Assembly: GCA_036267755.1 (NCBI GenBank)
Contig: DATAVK010000104.1
Coordinates: 1-28,205 of the forward strand
Direction of reading: 5' to 3'
DNA length: 28,205 bases
From: DATAVK01 sp036267755
GTDB lineage: Bacteria > Actinomycetota > Actinomycetes > JAFAQI01
Numbering within the stretch: the first letter of the stretch is position 1; each line of letters starts with the position of its first letter. The notes under the pieces were generated by a model that did not search any database, had not been told where the DNA came from, and saw nothing but the letters and a program-made list of their open reading frames with translations. Positions 8,568 through 15,681 of this stretch are shown one piece after another. The position numbers and the translations under genes are program-made.

Positions 8568-9779
8568 GTGGCCGACATCGTCCTGGACCACATCACCAAG
8601 CGCTATCCCGATGGCGCGCTCGCCGTCGACGACATCAGCATGGAGATCAACGACGGCGAGTTCGTCATCCTGGTCGGGCCCTCCGGCTGCGGGAAGTCCA
8701 CGACGCTGAACATGATCGCCGGCCTCGAGGACATCACCGAGGGTGAGCTGCGCATCGGCGGCGTCGTCGTCAACAACAAGGCGCCCAAGGACCGCGACAT
8801 CGCCATGGTGTTCCAGAGCTATGCCCTCTACCCGCACATGACGGTGCGGCAGAACATGGCGTTCGCGCTCGAGCTCGCGCACACGCCGGACAACGTCATC
8901 AAGGAGAAGGTCGACGAGGCGGCACGGATCCTCGACCTCACCCAGCACCTGGACCGCAAGCCGGCCAACCTCTCCGGTGGGCAGCGTCAGCGGGTCGCCA
9001 TGGGCCGGGCCATCGTCCGTGACCCGGCCGCGTTCTTGATGGACGAGCCGCTGTCGAACCTCGACGCGAAGCTGCGGGTTCAGACGCGGACCGAGGTGTC
9101 ACGGCTGCAGAAGCGGTTGGGTACGACGATGGTCTACGTCACGCACGACCAGACCGAGGCCATGACGTTGGGTGACCGGGTGGCCGTGATGCGGGCCGGC
9201 AAGATCCAGCAGTACGACTCGCCGCAGACGCTCTATGAGCGCCCCGACAACCTTTTCGTCGCCGGCTTCATGGGCTCGCCCTCGATGAACTTCATGTCGG
9301 CGACCGTTGAGGAGGGCAAGGTGCGCAGCAAGCTCGGCGACATCCCGCTCTCCGACGAGCTCCGCCGCTCGCTCGAGGCGGCGAAGGCCGATCGCGGGGT
9401 GATCCTCGGTGTCCGGCCGGAGAACTTCGAGGACGCTGGGCTGGTCGACGCCACGATCCGGCAGTACGGCGTCACCTTCAACGCGACCGTCGACGTCGTC
9501 GAGTCCATGGGCTCGGATGTCTTCGCCTACTTCACCCCGACCGGGCAGGACCCGGAGCGCGACGCCGGCCCTGGCCACGCCGAGCTGGAAGAGCTGGCCG
9601 CGGATTCCGGTGCGACGGACACCGGCGGCGCCAACGACCAGGTGACCGCTCGACTCGACGCCGCGACGAAGATCCACGAGGGGGACACCGCAGAGCTGTG
9701 GGTGGACTCGCGGAAGATCCACGTCTTCGACTCGGAGTCCGGCAAGAGCTTCAACCCAGCTCTTGACGCAGCCGGCTGA
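8568..9779 (+). CDS. ABC sugar importer ATPase (SugC/MsmK/UgpC type)
   Basis: The 403-residue ATPase starts with GTG at 8568, with AGGAG overlapping the end of the permease gene. Walker A GPSGCGKS is at 37-44, the Q-loop at about 83, the ABC signature LSGGQ at 135-139, Walker B AFLMDEP at 155-161 and the switch His in V-T-H-D at 193. The C-terminal third is the TOBE regulatory region, with an acidic insertion (around residues 330-355) similar to what I recall from actinobacterial MsiK/SugC proteins. It energises uptake through the two upstream permeases. In streptomycetes one MsiK serves several importers; here the ATPase is encoded in the operon, so it may be dedicated. Its 3' end overlaps the convergent ParB-like gene by 29 bp. 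Confidence 0.95.
   Translation: MADIVLDHITKRYPDGALAVDDISMEINDGEFVILVGPSGCGKSTTLNMIAGLEDITEGELRIGGVVVNNKAPKDRDIAMVFQSYALYPHMTVRQNMAFALELAHTPDNVIKEKVDEAARILDLTQHLDRKPANLSGGQRQRVAMGRAIVRDPAAFLMDEPLSNLDAKLRVQTRTEVSRLQKRLGTTMVYVTHDQTEAMTLGDRVAVMRAGKIQQYDSPQTLYERPDNLFVAGFMGSPSMNFMSATVEEGKVRSKLGDIPLSDELRRSLEAAKADRGVILGVRPENFEDAGLVDATIRQYGVTFNATVDVVESMGSDVFAYFTPTGQDPERDAGPGHAELEELAADSGATDTGGANDQVTARLDAATKIHEGDTAELWVDSRKIHVFDSESGKSFNPALDAAG
9743..9765. terminator. Bidirectional hairpin at the importer/ParB-like convergent overlap
   Basis: CAAGAGCT (9743-9750) and AGCTCTTG (9758-9765) form a perfect 8-bp inverted repeat with a 7-nt loop that contains the stop codon of the minus-strand gene. It sits where the two convergent coding regions overlap, is symmetric, and could end transcription from both sides. 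It has no T-tract, as is common in high-GC Actinobacteria. Confidence 0.45.
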
Positions 9780-10593
9780 TCACCTCGTCGTTCCACTCGT
9801 GCGTGCGTATCAGGCGATAGCGCTCGCGTGCGATGCGGAGGTAAGCCTCGGCGTGGGTTCCTGATCCGAGCAGGTCAGCCTGCTCGATCATCCGCATCAC
9901 CGGCCGGTACTCGTCGGCGTACCACCGCTCCGCGATCTGCGCGCGGTCGAAGTACTTGCCCTCGTGGTGCATGAAGCGAGCGCCCCACGCCTCGACCGCT
10001 TCACCGAGCTCGGCGTACGACCACGGGTCGGAGAAGTCGATGTCGGCGCGGGCTTCGGGTGAGAGCGGTACGCGAGCGAGGAAGACCCGCTGGTAGCTCT
10101 TCATCAGCAGGTCCGAACGGCGAAGGATCCCCTTAGCCGGCAAGGTGGTGCGTACCACGGTGACGTACGCCTCGATGGTGGTCTGACCGGTGGCGAGCGC
10201 GATCGAGACCCGGTGATGGCCGTCCCGGACGAAGTGCAGGGTGCCGACGCGATACACGTCGATCGGCGGCATCGATTCGCCGCGTCGTTGAGCCAGCGCG
10301 ATCCGCTCCCAGCGTTCCCGGACCCGGGCCGAGGTAGGCCGGAACCGGCGGTCGAAGTCCCGGTGCCCGTCGACGGTCCCGACGATGGTGTCGAGCTTGA
10401 TGGTCTGCAGGCCGATGTACTGCTCGCCTTCCATGCCAACCGCCGCGACCACTTCGCCGAACGGCAGGATCATGTTGATGTCGTCCGGCTCGCGCATCAG
10501 ACGCTGGATGAGCCTCGACATCGCCTGCCGCCGCCGAGCCCGTAGGAAGTCGTTCTCCACGTCGGCGCGTGGGAACCCCGTGTCACGAGCCAT
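9751..10593 (-). CDS. ParB/sulfiredoxin-fold domain protein of unknown role
   Basis: A 280-residue soluble protein from the ATG at 10593 (M-A-R-D-T-G-F-P). The frame continues 14 codons upstream, but those overlap further into the preceding gene. The recognisable part is a ParB-N/sulfiredoxin-like core: P-P-I-D-V-Y-R-V-G-T-L-H-F-V-R-D-G-H-H-R-V-S-I-A, where the D-G-H-H-R turn corresponds to the nucleotide-binding loop of the fold. This fold includes plasmid-partition CTPases, sulfiredoxin and free-serine kinases; no ParB helix-turn-helix is visible, so chromosome partitioning is unlikely. The N-terminal 100 residues (Arg-rich, then M-I-L-P-F-G-E-V) and the C-terminal 110 residues are not recognised. 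It is the last gene of a three-gene operon and overlaps the phosphoesterase gene by 11 nt. Confidence 0.7.
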   Translation of the reverse strand: MARDTGFPRADVENDFLRARRRQAMSRLIQRLMREPDDINMILPFGEVVAAVGMEGEQYIGLQTIKLDTIVGTVDGHRDFDRRFRPTSARVRERWERIALAQRRGESMPPIDVYRVGTLHFVRDGHHRVSIALATGQTTIEAYVTVVRTTLPAKGILRRSDLLMKSYQRVFLARVPLSPEARADIDFSDPWSYAELGEAVEAWGARFMHHEGKYFDRAQIAERWYADEYRPVMRMIEQADLLGSGTHAEAYLRIARERYRLIRTHEWNDEVISRLRQELG

Positions 10594-11290
10594 GGCGCAC
10601 ATCCGTCGGGTCGTGCTGGTGCCTCGCCGGCACATCGAACAGGTGCCACCCCACCACGTTCCGGACCGTAGTCGCGCCGATGGTGAGATCCGGGGTGTCG
10701 ACGCCGTACGGATGGACGTGACCGTGCAGCAGCAGCTCGGGAGAAGTACGCGCGATCAGCGGGTGCAGCGCTGAGAAACCGCGGTGCGCGGCGTCCTCGC
10801 CGTCCCCGACGCCGAGCGGCGGCGCATGCGTGAGCAACACGTCGATCGGGCCACGGCCGCGGACGGCTCGCCATCGCTGGGTGGCCGCGAGCCGGCGGGC
10901 CCGCCGGCCGAACTGCCGCTGGGTGTATTGGTTGGGGCCGTCCCGGTAGCGCACGCAGCCACCGAGCCCGGCGATCGTCAAGCCGGCCACCTCGGCGATG
11001 CGACCGTCGATGTTCACCGCACCCGCCGGCCAGGGCGGCTCGACCGGGATCCCGGCCCGCAGCTGCAGCCCGGCCCGAGACGTGCGATAGCCGCTGATGT
11101 CGGGATCGTGGTTGCCCGGGACGAAGACCAGCGGAATGTCGAGCCGCGCCATGAGAGATCCGAGATAGTCGAACGGTAGATCGCCGCAGGCCAGGATGAG
11201 CTGGGCCGAGGCCACCGCGGACGGGTTGTAGCTGAGCGCTTGGTCGACCTCGTCGGATACCGCAAGGACCCGCACCGAATCGGCCGTCAA
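10583..11290 (-). CDS. Calcineurin-like metallophosphoesterase
   Basis: A 235-residue protein from a TTG at 11290; a GTG at 11275 (V-R-V-L-A-V-S-D-E) is an equally plausible start. The metallophosphoesterase blocks are seen in order: S-D-E (12-14), C-G-D-L (35-38), P-G-N-H-D (58-62), L-T-H-A-P-P and a closing H-G-H-V-H-P. These residues bind two metal ions and hydrolyse phosphomonoesters or phosphodiesters; the natural substrate cannot be read. Block I is normally D-x-H, but here the His position is Val (S-D-E-V), a variation I associate with a subgroup of these enzymes. The gene begins one base after the stop of the membrane-anchored small protein and ends inside the ParB-like gene, so the three are cotranscribed. 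Confidence 0.88.
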   Translation of the reverse strand: MTADSVRVLAVSDEVDQALSYNPSAVASAQLILACGDLPFDYLGSLMARLDIPLVFVPGNHDPDISGYRTSRAGLQLRAGIPVEPPWPAGAVNIDGRIAEVAGLTIAGLGGCVRYRDGPNQYTQRQFGRRARRLAATQRWRAVRGRGPIDVLLTHAPPLGVGDGEDAAHRGFSALHPLIARTSPELLLHGHVHPYGVDTPDLTIGATTVRNVVGWHLFDVPARHQHDPTDVRHGS

Positions 11291-11291
11291 C

Positions 11292-11699
11292 TCAATGCAG
11301 CGCCGTCGGCCGCACGTCGAGGCCGCGGTCGCGTAGCGCCGACTCGAGCCGATAGATCTCAGCCGTGGTCAACCGGGCCGGGTCGGTCGGCGCATCGGGG
11401 ACCTCGAGCGATCGGCACGCGTCCAGCAGCGAGTCGCCGTACGCCGCCCGCATCGCCCTGACCCGCAGCCCACGGCCGGGCGTGCCGTCCGGCGCATCCT
11501 CGAGGCGGATCAGCTGGCGGTGGAGGCGTCGCAGCTGCGCGGCCAGGTCCTCCAGCGGCACCGCGGCTGCCTGCACCCTGGAGGCACGACTCCGGTGACG
11601 ACGCCCGAGGTACCGGCTCAGCCGGACCAGGCCGATCAGCCCCATCCCGACCAACGTCGGGATCAGAAGGATCAGCACCACCTCGGAGACCTTCAGCAC
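11292..11699 (-). CDS. Small membrane-anchored protein of unknown function
   Basis: 135 residues from GTG at 11699. Residues 5-25 are a hydrophobic segment (V-V-L-I-L-L-I-P-T-L-V-G-M-G-L-I-G-L-V) followed by a basic cluster R-Y-L-G-R-R-H-R-S-R, which predicts a single N-terminal membrane anchor with the rest in the cytoplasm. The middle, L-E-D-L-A-A-Q-L-R-R-L-H-R-Q-L-I-R-L-E, looks like a short coiled coil. The C-terminal half holds Y-G-D-S-L-L-D-A-C-R-S-L-E-V-P and an L-E-S-A-L-R-D-R-G-L end that I do not recognise. GACACT is 6 nt before the GTG, so the message may be leaderless. It opens the operon with the phosphoesterase and ParB-like genes. Confidence 0.7.
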   Translation of the reverse strand: MLKVSEVVLILLIPTLVGMGLIGLVRLSRYLGRRHRSRASRVQAAAVPLEDLAAQLRRLHRQLIRLEDAPDGTPGRGLRVRAMRAAYGDSLLDACRSLEVPDAPTDPARLTTAEIYRLESALRDRGLDVRPTALH

Positions 11700-11750
11700 G
11701 GGACCAGTGTCTCCCCATCGCGGATCTACCTCAACTGGCGAGGTCTAGGA

Positions 11751-11762
11751 CATGATGCGGAG
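11751..11762 (+). promoter_or_regulatory. Leaderless-type -10 of the alpha/beta hydrolase gene
   Basis: CATGAT (11751-11756) lies exactly 6 nt before the ATG at 11763. The only purine-rich stretch, GGAG, touches the start codon and is too close to act as a ribosome binding site. This fits an xAxxxT -10 box with transcription starting at the A of ATG. Confidence 0.35.
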
Positions 11763-12653
11763 ATGGATACTCGCGCCTTCACGCTGACGATGGCCGACGG
11801 ACGCGACCTCGACGTCGTGCTCGACGGCCCCGCGCACGGACCGGTCCTGGTGTTCTACCCGGGTACGCCGTCGGGCGCCGTGTCGTGCCCGCTGCTGACC
11901 GGCCCGGCCGCCCGCCGGGGGATGCGGACCGTCGCCTGGTCGCGGCCGGGGTACGGGACGTCGACGAGCCGGCCGGGTCGTGCGGTCGCTGATGTGGTGA
12001 GTGACGCCGCCGAGGTGCTCGAACACCTCGGAGCGGACAGCTTCGTCACGATCGGCTGGTCCGGAGGCGGCCCGCATGCGCTGGCGTCGACGGCGCTGCT
12101 CCGGGACCGCTGCCTCGGGGCCGCACTCATCGGTGGGGCTGCGCCGTACGGTGCCGAGGGGCTGGACTGGTTGACCGGGATGGGGCCCGAGAACCTCGAG
12201 GAGTTCGCAGCCGCGGTGGCTGGCCAGGCCGCGATGGAGGACTTCCTGCGGCCGATGCAGGAGCCGCTGCGGTCGATGAGCGCGAGCCAGGTGGCGGAGG
12301 GCCTGGGGGAGCTCATCGACGACGTCGATCGGGCTGCCGCGGCCGGCGAGCTGGCGGCGTTCCTCGCGGCGAGCATGCGCCGTGCTGTCCTCACCGGCAT
12401 CGACGGGTGGCGGGACGACGACCTCGCGTTCGTCAAGGACTGGGGTGTTGACCTGTCGACGATCTCGCGGCCGGTCACGATCTGGCAGGGCGTGCACGAC
12501 CGGATGGTGCCGGACTCCCACGGTCGTTGGCTTGCCGAGCACATCCCCGGCGCGACGCTGCGACTCGAGCCGACCGAGGGCCACCTGTCGCTGATGCACC
12601 GCGCCGAGGAGATCCTCGACGACCTGCTGTCCGGTCAGGCCACCGCGGCCTGA
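11763..12653 (+). CDS. Alpha/beta-hydrolase fold protein
   Basis: 296 residues from ATG at 11763. It has the full alpha/beta-hydrolase layout: an oxyanion-region strand V-L-V-F-Y-P-G-T-P, then S-R-P-G-Y-G-T-S, the nucleophile elbow G-W-S-G-G with Ser100, the acid in W-Q-G-V-H-D (Asp246) and the base in E-G-H-L-S (His274). A helical cap lies between residues about 125 and 215. Such proteins hydrolyse esters, epoxides or related bonds; the substrate is not readable. It stands alone on its strand, divergent from the small membrane protein across 63 bp, and ends in a 19-bp tail-to-tail overlap with the desaturase gene that is itself an inverted repeat. Confidence 0.88.
   Translation: MDTRAFTLTMADGRDLDVVLDGPAHGPVLVFYPGTPSGAVSCPLLTGPAARRGMRTVAWSRPGYGTSTSRPGRAVADVVSDAAEVLEHLGADSFVTIGWSGGGPHALASTALLRDRCLGAALIGGAAPYGAEGLDWLTGMGPENLEEFAAAVAGQAAMEDFLRPMQEPLRSMSASQVAEGLGELIDDVDRAAAAGELAAFLAASMRRAVLTGIDGWRDDDLAFVKDWGVDLSTISRPVTIWQGVHDRMVPDSHGRWLAEHIPGATLRLEPTEGHLSLMHRAEEILDDLLSGQATAA
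12635..12653. terminator. Inverted repeat that is the whole hydrolase/desaturase overlap
   Basis: The 19-bp overlap of the two convergent genes reads TCAGGCC, a 5-nt loop, then GGCCTGA: a perfect 7-bp inverted repeat whose ends are exactly the two stop codons. Transcripts from either side would form the same GC-rich hairpin at their stop codon, suggesting a coding-embedded bidirectional terminator. There is no T-tract. Confidence 0.45.
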
Positions 12654-13810
12654 GGCGGCAGCGGACCGCGGTAGGACGCGAGCTCTTCGCGGGTCGGGCG
12701 CTTGGTCGGCCGCGGCGGCTCGGGCGTCGTGTCACTGCCCCGGTTAGGCAGGGTCAGCCGCATGATGGTTCGGAGCGTCTGGCCGTACTGCTTGTACAGC
12801 GGCCCGGTGGTGTACGTCAGGTTGTACTTCTCGCACAGCGCCACGATCCGCTCGGCGATCTCGGGATACCGGTTGCACGGCAGGTCCGGGAACAGGTGGT
12901 GCTCGATCTGGTAGCCGAGGCTGCCGGACATGATGTGCAGGAAGCGGCTGCCCTCGAAGTTCGCCGACCCGTAGAGCTGGCGCAGGTACCACTCCGCCTT
13001 GCTCTCGTCCTCGAGCTGCTCCTCGGTGAACTTCTCCGCACCGTCGGGGAAGTGACCGCAGAAGATGATCATGTAGGACCACAGGTTGCGGATGATGTTG
13101 GCGGTCGCGTTGGCCGACAACGTGGTCGCCCACGACGGCCCGGCGAGCGCGGGGAAGATGAGGTAGTCCTTCGCGACCTGCTTGCGGATCTTGCGCCAGA
13201 TCCCCTTGAGCTGCCGCTTCATCTCCTTGGGGTCCTTGCGGCCCTTACGGATGCTCTCGATGTCGAGGTCGTGCAGTGCGACGCCCCACTCGAACAGCAG
13301 CGCGAGCATCGCGTTGTAGATCGGCTGGCCGAGGTTGACCGGGTGCCACTTCTGGTCTCGGGTCACCCGCAGGATGCCGTATCCGACGTCGTTGTCCTTG
13401 CCGATCACGTTGGTGAACGTGTGGTGCAGGAAGTTGTGCGAGTGCTTCCACTGCTCGGCCGGGCAGGTGGTGTCCCACTCCCAGGTGCCGGAGTGGATCT
13501 CGGGGTCGTTCATCCAGTCGAACTGCCCGTGCATGATGTTGTGGCCGATCTCCATGTTCTCGAGGATCTTGCCGGCAGCGAGCATCGTCGTCCCCGCCAC
13601 CCAGGCCGGTGGGAACGCACTGGCGAACAACGTGACGCGGGCGGCCACCATTAGGCGGCGCTGCCAGGAGATGACGTTGCGGATGTACGCCGCGTCCTCG
13701 GCGCCCCGAACCTCCTCGATGTCGCGGCGGATCTCGTCCAGTTCGCGGCCGAGCGCCTCGACGTCGGCTTCGGTCAGGTGCGCGAACTCAGTGATGTCGG
13801 AGATGGCCAT
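12635..13810 (-). CDS. Membrane fatty-acid (acyl-CoA) desaturase, DesA3-like
   Basis: A 391-residue integral-membrane di-iron desaturase. The three histidine clusters are present: H-N-I-M-H (90-94), H-S-H-N-F-L-H-H (123-130) and Q-I-E-H-H-L-F-P (His304-305). Hydrophobic segments flank the first box (about 55-80) and precede the third. The family inserts a cis double bond into acyl-CoA or phospholipid-bound acyl chains, using O2 and electrons from a reductase. The reductase gene lies 9 bp upstream in the same operon, the arrangement known for mycobacterial DesA3 and Rv3230c. The start ATG at 13810 follows an A-G-G-G-C-T-G-A-C spacer, a weak ribosome binding site. The TetR gene divergent from the operon probably controls membrane unsaturation. 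Confidence 0.93.
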   Translation of the reverse strand: MAISDITEFAHLTEADVEALGRELDEIRRDIEEVRGAEDAAYIRNVISWQRRLMVAARVTLFASAFPPAWVAGTTMLAAGKILENMEIGHNIMHGQFDWMNDPEIHSGTWEWDTTCPAEQWKHSHNFLHHTFTNVIGKDNDVGYGILRVTRDQKWHPVNLGQPIYNAMLALLFEWGVALHDLDIESIRKGRKDPKEMKRQLKGIWRKIRKQVAKDYLIFPALAGPSWATTLSANATANIIRNLWSYMIIFCGHFPDGAEKFTEEQLEDESKAEWYLRQLYGSANFEGSRFLHIMSGSLGYQIEHHLFPDLPCNRYPEIAERIVALCEKYNLTYTTGPLYKQYGQTLRTIMRLTLPNRGSDTTPEPPRPTKRPTREELASYRGPLPPQAAVA

Positions 13811-13819
13811 GTCAGCCCT

Positions 13820-14929
13820 TCAGATCTCGATGACGCAGTCGCCGGCGGCTGCCGTGACGCAGGTCTGGATTCCTTGGTTTTCGGTGTATTCCGCGCCATT
13901 GCGGAGGTCCTTCACGAGCCCCTTCTTCAACGGGACGATGCAGGTGTGGCAGATGCCCATCCGGCAACCGAACGGCATCTGGATGCCGGCCGCTTCGCCC
14001 GCTTCGAGCAGGGTGGTCGCGCCGTCGAGGTCGGCTTCCTTGCCGGACTCCTCGAAGACCACATGGCCGCCCTCGGCCGACGCGGTCAGCGCTGCGGAGA
14101 ACCGCTCGAGGTGCAGAGCCTTGGCGAGCCCCGCTCGTTCCCAGTGCTGACTCGCCGCGTCGAGCATCGGGCCGGGGCCGCAGACCCAGGCCTGACGGTC
14201 CTTCCAGTCCGGGACGAGTTTGGTGAGTCCCTGCACGTCGAGCCGGCCATCGACGTCGTCGGCGTTCTCCACCAGCTGCAACGACGGATGCCGCTCGGCG
14301 AGCGCGTGCAGCTCGTCGCGGAAGATGACCTCGTCACGACTCGGCGCCGAGTGCACGTGGACGACGTCGGGGACGACGCCGCGGCGGTTCATCGTGCGCA
14401 GCATCGCCATGACCGGGGTGATGCCGCTCCCGCCGGTCCAGAACAGGATCTTCTCCGGCGGGGGATCCGGGAGCACGAAGTCGCCCTGCGGAAGTGCCAG
14501 CCGAACGATGGTGCCCGGCTCCAGCCCCCGGACCAGGTGGGCCGACATGAAGCCTTCGGGCATCGCCTTCACCGTGATGGCGATGTGGCGCGCGTCGCGA
14601 CCCTCGCTGGGCGGGACCGAGCTGATCGAGTACGACCGCCAGTGCCATTTACCGTCGAGCGAGACGCCGATCCCGGCGTACTGTCCCGCCTGGAAGTCGA
14701 ACCGCCAGCCCCAGCCCGGCTTGATGACCAGCGTGGCGGCATCGTCGGTTTCCGGGATGACCTCGACGATCTTTCCGCGCAGTTCGCGGGCCGTCCACAG
14801 CGGGTTGATCAGGTGCAGGTAGTCGTCCGGGAGCAGCGGCGTCGTCATCCGCGACACCACCTGGCGCAGCACCGTAACCCGCTTCGATGTCTCGGCGCTC
14901 ACTTGGCTGCTCCCCATGATCGATGGCAT
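13820..14929 (-). CDS. Ferredoxin reductase with 2Fe-2S domain, desaturase electron donor
   Basis: 369 residues. A flavin domain (R-S-Y-S at 98-101), an NAD(P) domain (G-G-S-G-I-T-P at 166-172, then V-C-G-P-G-P-M) and a C-terminal plant-type ferredoxin domain with C-x4-C-x2-C (C-R-M-G-I-C-H-T-C) and a distant fourth Cys in Q-T-C-V. Electrons pass from NAD(P)H through FAD to the iron-sulfur cluster and on to the desaturase encoded next. It corresponds in layout to Rv3230c, the known partner of DesA3. Two ATGs are possible, 14929 and 14917. I prefer 14929 because GAGATT lies exactly 6 nt upstream, a leaderless-type arrangement, and neither ATG has a ribosome binding site. Confidence 0.92.
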   Translation of the reverse strand: MPSIMGSSQVSAETSKRVTVLRQVVSRMTTPLLPDDYLHLINPLWTARELRGKIVEVIPETDDAATLVIKPGWGWRFDFQAGQYAGIGVSLDGKWHWRSYSISSVPPSEGRDARHIAITVKAMPEGFMSAHLVRGLEPGTIVRLALPQGDFVLPDPPPEKILFWTGGSGITPVMAMLRTMNRRGVVPDVVHVHSAPSRDEVIFRDELHALAERHPSLQLVENADDVDGRLDVQGLTKLVPDWKDRQAWVCGPGPMLDAASQHWERAGLAKALHLERFSAALTASAEGGHVVFEESGKEADLDGATTLLEAGEAAGIQMPFGCRMGICHTCIVPLKKGLVKDLRNGAEYTENQGIQTCVTAAAGDCVIEI

Positions 14930-14935
14930 TCCCCG

Positions 14936-14976
14936 AATCTCGGAAAGTATGTGTTACTCGCCGTACCAGCTACCAT
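14936..14976. promoter_or_regulatory. Divergent desaturase/TetR promoters with candidate operator
   Basis: The 53-bp gap carries back-to-back leaderless-type -10 boxes: GAGATT on the minus strand (14941-14936) and TACCAT on the plus strand (14971-14976), each 6 nt from its start codon. Between them GTTAC (14953-14957) and GTACC (14963-14967) form a 4-of-5 inverted pair around TCGCC, covering both -35 zones. This is where an autoregulated TetR protein would be expected to bind. The -10 boxes are better supported than the operator. Confidence 0.45.
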
Positions 14977-14982
14977 AGGGAT

Positions 14983-15681
14983 ATGCCGCCAAGCCGGTCA
15001 AGTCAGGCGAAACCGGATGTTCGCGTCGATGGCCGACGGGAACGCTGGCGACTGCACCGCGAAGTGCGCCGTGACGAGCTGATCGAGGCGGTCGTGCAGG
15101 CGGTGTCGTTGCGCGGGGCGGCGCTCGGCATGGACGACATCGCCGCGGCCTCGGGCATCGCCAAGCCGGTCTTCTACCGCTACTTCGCCGACAAGGCCGA
15201 CCTCTACCTCGCCGTCGGTCGCCACGTCGCCGAACAGGTCGTCGCCGAGGTCACCGCGGTGATCGACCAGGAGACCTCACCGCGCCGGATGCTGGTCGCG
15301 GGGATCGAGACCTGGCTGCGGATCGTCGAGGACGGGCCGGAGATCTACCGGTTCGTCGTCCACCACAGCGTGCTCGGCGACCGCACGGCCGGTGACCCAG
15401 TGCTCGACTACTCCGGCGTCGTCGGGCGCCACCTGTCCCGGGTCATCGGGGACGCACTTCGTGCCGCGGGGCGTGACGCGGGGCCGGCCGAGCCCTGGGG
15501 ATACGGCATCGTCGGCATGGTGCGGGCCGCGACCGACCACTGGCTCGAGCAACCCACGATGAGCCGCGAAGCACTGGCCGGCTACCTCACGGACCTGGTC
15601 TGGCCGGGCATGGCCCGCCCCGCGCCGGGCCGCTCCGACGTGTCAGGCCCCTCGGCCCGTACCGCCGCTCGCCGCTCCTGA
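14983..15681 (+). CDS. TetR/AcrR-family regulator, probable controller of the desaturase operon
   Basis: 232 residues from ATG at 14983, which has no ribosome binding site but a TACCAT box 6 nt upstream. A basic, Arg-rich N-terminal arm of about 30 residues precedes the TetR DNA-binding domain; the helix-turn-helix is G-A-A-L-G-M-D-D-I-A-A-A-S-G-I-A-K-P-V-F-Y-R-Y-F, in pieces from about 45 to 69. The rest is the all-helical ligand domain, with V-A-G-I-E-T-W-L-R-I-V and an R-A-A-T-D-H-W-L-E segment. Divergent pairing with a desaturase/reductase operon matches known acyl-sensing regulators such as pseudomonad DesT in logic, so an acyl-CoA ligand is likely but not shown. Its tail overlaps the next convergent gene by 39 bp. 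Confidence 0.9.
   Translation: MPPSRSSQAKPDVRVDGRRERWRLHREVRRDELIEAVVQAVSLRGAALGMDDIAAASGIAKPVFYRYFADKADLYLAVGRHVAEQVVAEVTAVIDQETSPRRMLVAGIETWLRIVEDGPEIYRFVVHHSVLGDRTAGDPVLDYSGVVGRHLSRVIGDALRAAGRDAGPAEPWGYGIVGMVRAATDHWLEQPTMSREALAGYLTDLVWPGMARPAPGRSDVSGPSARTAARRS

Noticed and set aside
12527..15082. Long plus-strand open frames (375 and 434 codons) opposite the desaturase and reductase
   Set aside because: They have no recognisable domain and only reflect the low stop-codon density in high-GC antisense frames.
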